A DNA stretch of 64,000 nt from the NCBI GenBank assembly GCA_019843655.1, contig JACDQD010000102.1, positions 4,039,501-4,103,500 on the forward strand, read 5' to 3'. Source of the stretch: Lethocerus indicus. Taxonomy: Eukaryota; Arthropoda; Insecta; Hemiptera; Belostomatidae. Shown here one piece after another: positions 42,201 through 55,629 of the stretch. Below the pieces are notes generated by a model. That model made no database searches, was not told the DNA's origin, and saw only the letters and a list, made by a program, of their open reading frames with translations. Position numbers and translations under genes: made by a program. The first letter of the stretch is position 1. Each line of letters starts with the position of its first letter.

Positions 42201-45200
42201 TGATTTAAATGTTTAAAGTCTATGATTTCACGTTTAGTAACATGTATAATCCAATCTTCTTATTCCATCCGATGTCTGAATCGTGTGTAAACGTTTCATT
42301 TCTTATTGCTTTGGGCACAATTATGTTCACACCGGTATGCGCCCTGGTATAATTTAATAAATGATTCATTGAAGACGCTCCAAAAATATGACATAGATTG
42401 TGTAAATGTAAAAATGATATAATGTCATATCCTGATTTGGTTTTTTGTTGATATTATTATATTATACCCCATGCATGAAATTTCGCTTTGACAATTTGAA
42501 GTTATCCCATAATACGTATGCATCATTTCGTAATTTATAAACAAGACCTCGTTCATATGTTGTGCAGCACGGTTTAGTTTGTTTTCGGGCAAAATAATAA
42601 ACGGTATGATACATGAAGACTGTATTAGGAGAGACTCTGATCTAATGGTCGGAAATCGGAGACCATTACTGTCCCACTTTCTTGACACCAGCAACTCTCC
42701 CCCGGCTTTTCCTTATCGCCATTTAGAAAGGCTTTCATCGATAAATATTGGGTTCTGTTCAAATCTCATTTAATAATATCGAATTTAATCGTAAATATCG
42801 GTAAACATTTTTTCTGAAAATATATATTGAGTTTGGTCTTTTGCCAAACAGATTTAGGGTTGTCTTTATTAGTGCAGTATTCTGGTAGTCATGCAGGCAT
42901 ACCGATGAAACAGAGTATGTATGTATGAATGAGTATCCTGCAAAGGACCAAAAAGGAGAGAGAAGGCTAAGAATCACAAGTGATGAATCCTCACAGCATC
43001 GCAAAAGTCAAATACACCCTAAATATCTTGAACCAAGAATAATATTCACCATGTATGCAATTAACTACTGACCCAAACCAAACCGTTGTCTCCTTTTAGG
43101 CGTTTTCACCAAGTCAGAAATACGTAGTTTCTGTTGGTTCCCAACATGACATGATCGTAAATGTGTGGGACTGGAGATCCGGTGTCAAGGTGGCTTCAAA
43201 TAAGGTTTCAACCAAAGTCAAGGCAATTTCTTTTGCTGAAAATGGAACTTATTTTGTCACTGTGGGCAATCGACATGTTAAATTTTGGTACCTGGAATAC
43301 TCAAGAGGAGCGAAGGTATGACTTAAAATCTGTATTGTTTGAGACATATTTTTTGTATTCTTACATTATGATAATCATAAAATTAAATTCCTACTATATT
43401 GTCGTAGTATTATATGTGTATAAGTGTATATCATTAAAAATATAGTTGTTAATTTAAAAGTAACATATTTAGTTATTAATTATTCATATTTCTTGTATAT
43501 TTTGTAATGCATACTATATTTGTGCATTGCTTACTATTGTTATTATTATTAATAATTGAGTTTTATGAGTATGTATGTGTTAATAACTATCTCATAACAT
43601 AATATAATATTGTTTCTTAATAATTCTAGGTTTGTTTGATTTGTTAGAAAATCATGATTAACCTTTCTACAGATGTTATCACATAATAGCTCATGTTTCA
43701 TATTAACTGATTTCAATTTGTAACTTGTAGTATTGTCCTTTACAGTATAAAGAGCCTGTTCCTTTGATGGGCAGGTCAGCAATTTTGGGTGAACAGCGTA
43801 ACAATGATTTTGTTGATGTTGCTTGTGGACGTGGAGAAATGGGAGATTCGACATACGCCATAACCAGATCTGGCCTTTTGTGTGAATTCAATAATAGAAG
43901 GCTGTTAGATAAGTGGGTTGAACTTAGAGTGAGTACAAATTTTAATTCATTTCTTCAAAATTTTACCAAATATCATTAGCAGATAATTTTTCCAAACTGT
44001 TATCTTGTCAGTTCCAAACAAATACCTTAAATGTTGTTTCAGTGTTCCGATAGCCTTAGCTCTTGTTTTCATTTTTGCAACTTTTCTGAGACATATTTTA
44101 TGCTGATGAGTTATCATTTGATCACTGATATAATTAATGTATTCAAAAAATTATTACTTTGATTTACAGACTTCCAGTGCAAACTGTATGGCTCTAGGGG
44201 AATACCGCATATTTATAGGCTGTGCTGATGGGATTGTCAGGTGTTTTGATCCTCGAACTCTTCAGTTCATTACCACATTACCAAGGACTCATTATCTAGG
44301 AGTAGATGTGTCCCAAGGTTTAGACATCAGGTATTTTTCTCCAGTAATATTCATGAGCACTATCTTTCAATATCAAAATTTAAGCTTATGAACTTCTGTG
44401 TTAAATAGGTCTTTATAAATGAAAGTTTCATCTGTATATTATATGGACACAAATCAACAAGAAAAAGTTGTGATTTACTCAATTATAGTCTACAGTTATT
44501 TATTTATCATATAATTTATATTATGTGTAGTATTTATTTACCTCTCTGATAATAGCATTATTATTAATATAAAGTATGTTTTTCCATTTTCATTTGTATA
44601 ACAATAGATTGAAATGTTTCAGTCATATGGCAAGTCATCCATCAAACGCTAAGTACCCTGATGCTATTGCTGTTACTTATGATGAGAGACACAACAAGCT
44701 GACTTGTGTTTATAACGATCATAGTTTATATATATGGGATGTCAGGGACATCAAAAGGGTAATTAATGATTTCTTCTTCAGATACCCCTGTACCATATAT
44801 ACTGAACATTTTTACAAGTTTAATAAATGACGGTGTTATTTTCATTCAACACAATATTATAATTATCATGAATTTTTCTATGAAAGATGAGAGGAATTTG
44901 GGAAAGGATTGGGAATTTAGCACCTTTCGTTAATTTAAATATTTCTAAAATACCATTCAGTAAGAAGACATACTTGCTCACTTACTCTTTTCTACATATG
45001 CTGCAATTTTAAACTGTGCTATGGATAAACTAATTCCATTGTGGGTTATACAGCTTATACAGTTTATTTATACATTATCTTCTACTTAAAATTACAGGTT
45101 GGAAAGTCACATTCGTACCTGTATCATTCTGCTTGTATTTGGGGAGTTGAAATGTTTCCTGAAGGTAGTCATCCGCATTTACCCCCAGGATCATTTGCGA

Positions 45201-48200
45201 CTTGTTCTAGTGATGACACCATCAGGGTATGGAATATTGATGGACAAAATAAAACACAACCGGGATCTGCCTACCAACGAAATATTTATAGCAAGGTAAA
45301 ACAGAACCGAGAATTATCTCAGAAAATAATTTGTTTATTTGCATTGTGATATTGTTTTTAATTGTTTGAATGTTACTTTTTCCAGGAATTGCTCAAAATA
45401 ATTTATGTCGACCCAGAATTGACTTTTTTGAAAGATGTTGGCTTAACTGGTTCTGAAAGAATGGATAATTCGGCGGCCTATGATGGTAAAAATGGTGTTA
45501 GATCCATCAGAGTGAGCCCAGATGGCAAGCACCTCGCGAGTGGAGACAGAACTGGAAATATTAGGTACTTGTACTTTTTTTAGTTCTATATATTGAATCT
45601 TTCAAAATTTCAGCTCTCAACTTATTATACATAACTTATTTAATACACATTTCTCCAGTTAATAAAATATTGCTACCAATTTTTGTGTTAATCGTAATTG
45701 CTATGAAAGATTAATTATAATGCCACTGTAAACCACCATTTTGCTTCCGCCATTTTACAATAGACGGTTTTAGCGGTAAATGGTAGTTTAAATAAACAGG
45801 TCTAGACTTTATTAAAATAAGCTTGGGCATTTGTCAACATAACCCCATCGAAACATTAGTCGATTTACGTCCACTTCGTAAAGTTATTCTCGATTGAAAA
45901 TGGCGAGCCAAAATCTCGTCATTTGCGGGAGTTTTTGATTTTCTGCTTCAATATGAAGAAATCTGCGGCTTAGGCTCATCTAATCCTCTCAAATACTTAT
46001 TTGACTACTATTAGCGAAAGAACGTATCGAAACATTCATATCGACGGCCAAACCGAATATTCACAGCTCCAAGGTCGTGCTCTGAATTTGGTGGAACAGC
46101 TCGGCATAATTTAATGGCGGAATTATGAGCTGATAAAACCGATTGAAACAATCGCAAGCGCTCTGTCTCGAAAGCAATTAACGCGTCCGGGTCGGGCATT
46201 GAAGGAAAAACGGCCGCAATACGAAGAGAGACACGACAAAAGTGATTTTGCAAATTGACAACGTTCGGCTTCACGCTGGACAACCGGTTAAAATGTACTT
46301 GAAATAACTGAAATGAGAAGTACTACCCCACCCGCCGTATTCTCCAAACATTGCTCCCTCGGATTATCACGCATTTCGATAAGTGGCACACGGCCCGGCT
46401 AACCAGCACATATGCTCATATGAAGAAGTCAATAATTGGATTGATTTTTTCGATACGAGATTCGAACGCTACCCGAAAGATGGGAGAAATTAGTGGCCAG
46501 CGATGGACAATATTTTCAATCGTAAATGTATAACCAGTTATTTACAATAAAGCCTCGAATGTAGGGAAAAACGGCGGAAGCAATGTTGTACACCAAATAT
46601 ATTTTGTAATATATGATTAATACCATAATATATGTATACTACATGAAATGTATGTGTCAGTAGTAATTAAAATTTATGAATAAAAAATGTCAATTGTTTC
46701 AGAGTTCATGATGTTGCCTCACTGCAAGAACTCTGCTTGATTGAGGCTCATGATGCTGAAGTTCTTTGCCTAGAATACAGCCATCAGAATTTAAATGAAC
46801 AAAAACTCTTAGCTTCAGCATCTAGGGATAGACTTGTTCATGTCTTTGATGTTAATGGGGTTTGTATGAATTTATTTCCTGAAGATATTAACTACTCTCT
46901 TTTGACTATTAGATAAAAACCCAGGATGCCTTCCTATATTTCTTGTTTGTGTAAAAAAGTTCTAAGTTTAGTAATAGTCCATGCATTCTTTATTTACTAT
47001 ATATACTTCACTGAAGCATAACCTAAATTGTATTTTCCCACAATTTTGTTTAAATTATGACTTGATTTGTAGATGTTGAATTAGTTTTTAAATTAAATAA
47101 AGTTTTCTTTACAGGACTATAATGTTGTTCAAACATTGGATGATCACTCTTCTTCAATAACAGCTGTTAGATTCCTGAATATTCAAAATAATTTACAAAT
47201 GGTCTCTTGTGGAGCTGATAAATCAATAATATTTAGACAGTATACCCCGGTATTTACAATAATAATATTATATTTATCAAGTAGTTAATATATATTTTTG
47301 TATATTTATATTTCAGGTTATAAAATATCCTAATAATAATTCCATTATTTTTAATAATTCTAGAATCAGGGTAGTGGAGGTCCATTTGTGCGAGTTTATA
47401 ATGCAGCTGGAAAAACAACTCTTTATGATATGGAAGTAGATTGCTCCCAGAAACATGTCCTTACAGCTTGTCAGGATAGAAATATAAGAGTGTATAATGT
47501 GTCAAGTGGAAAGCACAGTAAAACCTTCAAAGGATCAGTCAGTGAAGAAGGATCACTTATTAAGGTTAGGAATTCATATAAGAGCCCTGTTATACATAAT
47601 AATGCTTCCAATAATTAAATATTTATCATCTTGAATGTCTTTAAAAATTGTTTGTTATATGGTTAGTTATGTCATTTTAGGTTGCCCTGGATGCCAGTGG
47701 AATATTTGTGGCAACATCGTGCACAGATAAAACTTTGTGCATATATGATTATTATAGTGGGGAATGCATGGCTACAATGGCTGGTCACTCTGAACTGGTT
47801 ACTGGGTTAAAGTTCACTAATAACTGCACGCATCTAGTGTCTGCCTCTGGCGATGGATGTGTTTTTATATGGACAGTCCCACATGATATGGTTGTCACTA
47901 TGCAGGCAAGACTGTCACAACAAGCTGCTAGAAACAAGTATGTAAAGTACTATTGATTCAGTTGTTGCTCATAATTTGACTTCAAGTGATTAAATGTAGA
48001 GAAACTCTGTTCATTTGAATTGTAACAATCCCTGTGCAAGTGCATACACAGGCTTTTTGTCTTGTATTGTGGATTTTTTTTTGTGTGTTATATAGCTCTG
48101 TGTTTTTTTAGGAAACCTATCAAACTCACCAATGGTGCTCTTAATGACAATGAAGATTTTGGACCACAACCAATGGACATGATGGATTCAAATGCTAACA

Positions 48201-51200
48201 GTCAATCAGATTACAGGTAAAGAAGGGGGATACTAAATCTAATGTGTATTCGTATATATTTAATTCTCTGAACTTTTTAAATGCCTTTAGGTTTAGTTTT
48301 TGTCAGTTACCTATATGGGCCAAAGAAAACCTTGATGGTGCGGATATTGGAAGTGGAGGCACAATGGTTTCTGGACCAAAAGGACGTTGGGCACAACGAA
48401 TAGATCAGACAGGGATAACAATCAAATCTGTGTATGACAGAGACAGTATAATCCCATTTCCTCCAGCAAGAGGTAATAATAAATATTGAAAAAAATCCTT
48501 GATAATAATTAGAAGAAATATTTTTTTACTCATTATAACAACACATCTTATTTCTTGAATTAAAATTCTTTTAATCAGTCATAACAATTAGTCTTTTTGT
48601 TCTTTTAGATAAAAGACTCGATTCTGATGGCAGTAAAGAAGATAGCTCTGTGGACAGTGGAGCTGAAACAGGGAGATCACTCCTTTCTACAAATAGAAGG
48701 GAAAATAAAAGTAGCTCAAAGGTAATGTTTATTAATAATGATTTTTACTGTTTATAAAATTGTTTCTATAATTTTTAATGTTTTTGTATTTAAACCAGAC
48801 TTTAACCTTAAAATCAGATTTTTATTTATGTGTACCATGTCTGTGTTGGGCATTTGACTGTGTTTTGTTATATTGTTTTAGTGTTTTTTTTATTTTGCTT
48901 CATGGTTTAACTCTTGTCTGTTTTATGTTTATTTTTGTCCTGCCATTTTGTTGGAATTTCGTGTTGCAACATAAGACTAATCGGGATACAAGTATAGACT
49001 TCCTCACGTGTCCTGAGAGCTTGCAAGAAATTTTTGAACCTGATAATAATAAACCAGTGAGTTCTTTTCTTGTACACAAGTGGCAAAAACACAATATAAC
49101 TTATTTCCATTTCTTCATATACCTTTATAATTATGAATTAGAGCCTTAGTGGCTCAGGGCATAGAGTGTGTGCCTTGGGACCCAGAGGTTGGCAGTTCAT
49201 GAATCTGCCTGCATGCCATGGACATTAGTTTATAAGTTATAGTATAAGTAAAAAAATCAAAATTTTTGAAAATTAAATAATTAAGTAAGAGATGTACCAG
49301 TTTCGGGTGTAGAATATACAGGAGGACATATATGGAATATGTTTTGATATTGAGGAATATTATTATCGGGGATTGATATGTATTGATGTGGTAGACAATT
49401 TGGTAAAAATTATGAGATTAGAGTGGGAGATCACTACAGTTCACACGACATATCTTTTAAGCCAATATAGATAGGCATCTTAAATATTTTTCATGGGTTT
49501 TTTCTATTAATTATTTAATTTGGTTTGTATATCAACAGTAATACTATGAATTGTTCACACCTTCCTATTTTTTTATTCTGTGAAAAAATATAAATCTCCT
49601 ATTTTTACACAAAAAAAAATCCCTATCAACTATACTGAAAAAAAAATAAATGGGTTTTGAATTATTAAATTGTATGCTAATTAATCCATTATTGTATAAA
49701 AATTACACATGTACACATGTTTAAATTGTTCAGTTGATGGGTGGTAAAGTGACTTTATCGAGAGGAGGTGATATGCAAGAGCATCATGCAAATAAACACC
49801 ATACTGATGATAGTTCTCTTGGCAGTTTCAAGTATGAGGTAGGTTATGAACTTTTATAATGATTACATCTTGTTAACTTTTTTACATATATTATATAAAA
49901 TTTATTGCAATGTTTATTAGGACATTGAAAGTACAGAGCACGATGGAGATGTAGAAGACTATTCAGAAGGTGAATCTAGTGATACACGTAGACCACTATA
50001 CATTCCACAACATGAAGAACCAAATAGGTAATATCAGAGTAACTAGTGTAGTGAACTTAAGCATGATGTAAGAACATTATAATTTCACCTCTGAGGTGAT
50101 AATTATCAGGGGAAAAAATATTGTAGGAGGGTGATAGATTTCAGTGAAATATTAATTATTTTGTCTTATATTTATTTTTTGAAGGGAATTCCCCATTACA
50201 AATATGGATGTTGGCGAACTAAGAAAATCTATGAGGAAGCCATCTAAACGCCCAGATTTACTAATGGTTGCAAGTGAAATGTCAAGTGCTAGCCGCTCCA
50301 TGTCTGGTAGTCAAAGTGATGAAGATGAGCTAGCAACAACACCTACATCTGAACATAATATTATGTTATGTCCAAGGTGGAAAATCTTTTTATTTGTAGT
50401 ATAATAAATGTATCTATATTATAAATATGTAAACATATTTGTAATTTATTAAGTTTCTCATTTGTTGATAATTCAGTAAGTTTTTGAAGTGTTTATATCA
50501 GAGCAGTAATTGTTAATTAAATTTTGAGAAATGTTTATACTCTTTAATTTTCTTTCAGCTCAGACACACTTGATGTCTTTGCCCACAGAGAAAAATTTTT
50601 AAAAAATACATTTGAATCCCTCAGTGGAACTGAGGAAACACCTGCAACGAACAAGAAAGGTAATTGTTCTAGACAGCATAAAATATTATTATATTTCTTA
50701 TTGATTTTGGGTTAAAAGCCAGGCAACCTTTTCTTGCTTTCAATTAGAAAATCTTGTGTTTTTGTGTTATCTTTTGTGTTTTTCTAAATTAAAAACCCAG
50801 AAATAAACTTGATAATGAAAGTTGATGTATTTGTTTATAAGTATTTATAAAGGTTTACAGAAAATATTTTTATCAGATACAATTAACTCCTAAATATTTC
50901 AGGTAAAAGGAGCTTATCTTCACAGCACCAATTTTCCCAAGTTGGTACAATCCGAAATGCTACTGTTATAGAAGCAACAAAGCATTCAAAACATGATGTA
51001 GAAGCTTTAAGGAAGAGAGAAGAGCTGCAAAGAAGAATAGAAGAAACTAGGCGGAAGTTGCAAAGTGTTGGTGGAACAGAATATTTCTTGAGTCCTTTTT
51101 TATTATTATTTATCATTTACTTTATTAAAACTACATTTGTGATTGGAACTCAATAAAAGTTTATGGATTGATATTTAAAGTTGTTAGGTTTTATAAATAT

Positions 51201-54200
51201 TAATGAGCTATAAATACTCTGTGATCAAGCTTAATTGTATGTAATTGTGTCACAATAAATTATCCATATATTAAATGACACCTCTAATGTATGGTATGAT
51301 TAATGGACATATTTATTTAACATTAAGACACATTTATCTAAATTTTCATTTATTTCCAGTTTTTAGCAGTCATACTAATGTTTAATTTTGTTTAGCAAGA
51401 AGAGTGAATGCATCAGAATTTATTTTAAACAATAATGTCAAGCTATCATGTTTCTCAATCAGGTGTTAAAAATGTATGTTACAGGTGGGCTATCGATCTA
51501 ACTTAAAAAGTAGCCAGAGTATACAAGATTTGAGCCCTAGAGGTGGTTATACAGATTCTCGGCCCAAACCAATGCCTAGGCATCATGCTGTCACCCAAGG
51601 TAATGAAATTGATAGCAGCACATTCACACGAAAACCTAAACCTACTAACACTACTAACCAACGGCCAGTTAGTCTAAACTTGTCACAGCTTTCAACAAAC
51701 CCATATAAATCTGGTTGTAAATCTATGAACTCTTCTCTGAATGTATCTCCAGTGTGTGATAACTATTCTCCTACAAAGTCTTTTACTGATGCTGAAGTAA
51801 GTATGACCTATGCCACCCGTGAAGCTAGAATAAAGCGCTATTCATGTAGTTTTTATGTCAATATCAATGAAAGTACAGTGAACACCAGTAAAGAGTCAAA
51901 ATCGTGTGATGATCTGAATGAAATTTGCCGAAGCTCAAACTTACCAGATTCGCTAGCTGATAAATCAGATATCAGTGAATATAGTTCAGATTCTCTTGAA
52001 GAATCCAGTGATTTTGTTACTAAACCTCGTAGATGTATCAGTGAGTACCAAATACTGGAGAGGGCATCCAGTGCTTTTGGTTTTAAGGGATCCACAAATA
52101 TAGAGAAAACAAAATTTCACAGCGAAGAAAATATTTTGGCTGATGACTCTCATGATGGTTGGGAAAGACACAGTAGCGCCAGTTTCTTTTTAAGAGGGAA
52201 AGAAACATGCAGAAGTACAGAGAGCATACTTACAGACGAGAGCGAATATCAGTTCTTGTTCAGTAACAAGGAAGTTTTCAGAAGTACTGAGAGTATATTA
52301 ACAGATGCGGATGATTTGAAAGAACTTCCTGAAGATCTACCGACTGAAGTTCCTCAAAAACAAGTTGTAGCAAGAACAAGAAGCTTGCAGGACACAACTG
52401 GAACTGGCCACAACATAACACAGGGCTCAAAAAGCCGCCCTGAAACACCTTTCGCTTTGATGCAGAAGGAGTGGACTTGTGAAATAACAGAATCTGCAAA
52501 AATAAAATTGAAAAATGAATCGTTCTTCATTGCAATTGGAGAAGGCCCCGAAAAGCCGAATGTTCCTGATGCTTTAATGAAGAAATATCAAAACAGGGAA
52601 GAGAAAAAGGCAAATGTACATACAGGAGGTCATCCTATAGTCGCTCATAAACCTCCAAAGCCTAAACCGGCCGTTAGAACTAGAACAACAAAAAAGGTCA
52701 TGCAGGCCTTGCCGACTGATAGGAGTAATTCTGTTCCTGAAGTAGTTAGTAAAGTGCCCATGATCAAGAAAGAAATATGGGAAGCTCCAGTTAAAGATCC
52801 CGGCCTTAATTCAATTCCTAGTGAACAACAGTGCAGTGGTCGTGTTAAGTTGTTGTCACGAAATTTTGAACGAATGTCTGCTCGTGATGACTTTTCTTGT
52901 GAATCTGGAAGTTCTACTCCGGGGACTTCTTCTTCGTGTGCAAATTCACCCAAAAGGAGATGGAAGCCAGGTATAGGGTATCAACTTGCCAGACGAATAG
53001 GCAATGGCCAGCTGCTACCCGATAAGTGTCCTGCAGGTATTCTCCAACTAATTCTCGATGTATTTTTCACCAGAAATGATTTACATTTCACTTTTGTTTT
53101 AAACCACAATGAAATACTGCATGATCCTGGATTATATTGTTAATGTAATTGCATTTGTTTTGGCAGTTTATTTTTATTTGTTACACAGATTTTTGTTTAA
53201 ATATACTCATTGATATAATTTGTATAATGGTGTTACAGACATATATATGTATATTTTGTTCAGTGTCCTTTTATTTTCCTTTAGTGCTTTTCAATTTTTA
53301 TTATTAATAAGCATATAATTACATTATTTAGATTTTCTAGTCCATAATATTTTAGTTGTTTGATTAAATTACGTAGTTGTTTATTTAATTTACTCTTTGT
53401 ATTTATTATTTGAATTCTTGTTTCATATTTTATTTGCATGATATGTAATGTGATTAAACAGAATATATTTTTGTGCTTGATATGAATGTGCATGATGTGT
53501 GTTTGATATAGTTGAGGAGGAGCTAAGCGGCGGGATTAGAAGGGCATGCTCCCTGAGTGATCTAACTAGCCCTGTTTCTGCAAAACAGAGGAATTCCATT
53601 CAAGGTGAGTCCAATATCCAATGGTCATATTATTCAAACTCATCATATTCAACGCTCACATCTTATGTTTATAAATATTTTATAAAATTTTATAAATAAG
53701 GAAGCAACTTCTTTATTAATTTGTAAAGTTAGTTTTGTACTGTCTTCCTTCTTCATTTGTTATGCCTATTTTTGTATCTTTCAACTTTAAACTGTCAATA
53801 CTGGCACATGACTTCAGACATGGTAAATATTTCACAATTATTAGAGTTATGCATGAAATTTGTGATGTGTGTAATTCAGTTTTGTTTGACTATTAATTTA
53901 TTTATTGCTTTTATTTTTATTAAATTGTACACAAGTTTATTTTCTTGTTTATTGCAGTTATTTTTTTTAGTAATGTTGAATATCCTCATAGTGTAGTGCT
54001 TCCTTTGAAATTATAATAGCATTCTGTTAGGAAGTTGCAAAGTTGAAAAATTAAACTGTGCATTGTCAGAATTTATGAAAGTAACTGTAATATACATAAA
54101 TTTAAATTATAAAATTAATTAAATTTTTATTACTTTCATTATTACAAGCATGCGATTATAAATTATTCCTATTTGAAATTTTATAATTTCTAAAAATGGG

Positions 54201-55573
54201 ACATTGGTCCATAAGTAAACAAAATCAATGAGTCACTTGATTTAACACATTATTAAAACTAAATTTTCTCTTCTTTTTCTATGAGTAAAATTCCTTAAAT
54301 GTAAATTATGCTTACCCATGAACTATTTTATTACAAAACTAAAAGGATTAATCATTTGGGTTTCAGTTTCAGGAAAGATAAGTAATTCAAATAGTAAAAC
54401 CCATCCTATTGCAAGGCATGGCAACACAAAAAATTCACAGATAACAAGAAGTAGTTCTGTTGGAGTATTGAACCAGGTAATTCATGTTAAATTTGTTTAA
54501 TGATTTTAATCTATTGATAGAAACTTGAATAGTGTTGATTTCTTAATTGTTAAAAGGTAAAATAAATTTGTATTAAGTGTATATATTTTCGGTGTTAACT
54601 AATTCACATTTTCATAATTATAAACAATTAATGTTCTGTTTAAAATAGTGCATTATTCTTTCAGAACATTTTATGCATTGGGGGGAAATTAATAATTAGC
54701 TAAACTCATTTCTACCATTAGAAATATCCCATCCATTAATGAATAGGTGAAGGGATTTGAGTTTGATTAAATTGTACCACTCCCATACACCCTCACCTCA
54801 ACACTCCCTCTAATGCAAGTTGCTATTAGATATCATATCTGAAGTTTAGTTCTACCATATAACAGAGTATATAATTTTCCTCTCTTATTGCATTCTTATT
54901 TTAATTTATAATTTCCACTGTTAATTATGAATTAGTTTGTGTTGTTTTTGTTCTTGAGCAATATTTAAATGAACGTTTAAATTCATAGAAATATTCAACC
55001 AAACCTATTGAGTTACACAAATTGAATTTAGGTTATAAATCATTGGGAGAACAACATTTTCGTGAAATATTTTTTCAATTATGAAACAGTATGTTATAAG
55101 TATATTTTAACTTTTATATATCATTGCAGAGTGATTCTGAAAGCGAAGTTAGCCAAGTAACCACCAATCAAAGGAGCCTGGTATCATCAAGAATAATGAG
55201 ACCTACAATTTCTTCGCAAAATAAAATGGCAAGCAACATTTCAAAATCGAGTGCACCTATGAGACGAAGAGGCCTGAGCACGGCATTTTCAACAAGTTAG
55301 TTATATCGTTTGATAAAAGAGTAATCAGACTTTTTGAAAAGTGTTCTATTTCTGAAAATATTACATACATCGATTTCAAATTACAAATGTCATTTTATAG
55401 TGTCTTTGAACCAAGGTGCGAATACGGAAGATTCTAGTTCGGAGGAAAATCAAGGACCAAGCCTAAATTCTAAACCCGCACCACCACCTCGGCCTAAAAG
55501 TGCAAGCATTGATCGACCCAGGTACAGTACAATAAAGCTTACTATAAATTTAATATTTTAATTAACCCTGTAG

Positions 55574-55629
<56 letters not shown>

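Noticed and set aside
41923..42216. 97-codon frame starting with ATG before exon 2, as a possible alternative first exon
   Set aside because: The residues before the TTTTTTCAG acceptor are hydrophobic intron-like sequence, and joining at the acceptor to exon 1 restores the conserved PAGCTVVL block.
46011..46283. 90-codon minus-strand frame inside the intron 8 insertion as a transposase remnant
   Set aside because: No DDE/DDD, zinc-finger or helix-turn-helix pattern visible; too short to support.
48778..48975. Hydrophobic Phe/Leu/Cys-rich upstream extension of exon 16
   Set aside because: T-rich polypyrimidine-like intron sequence; nothing like it belongs in the disordered tail of this family.
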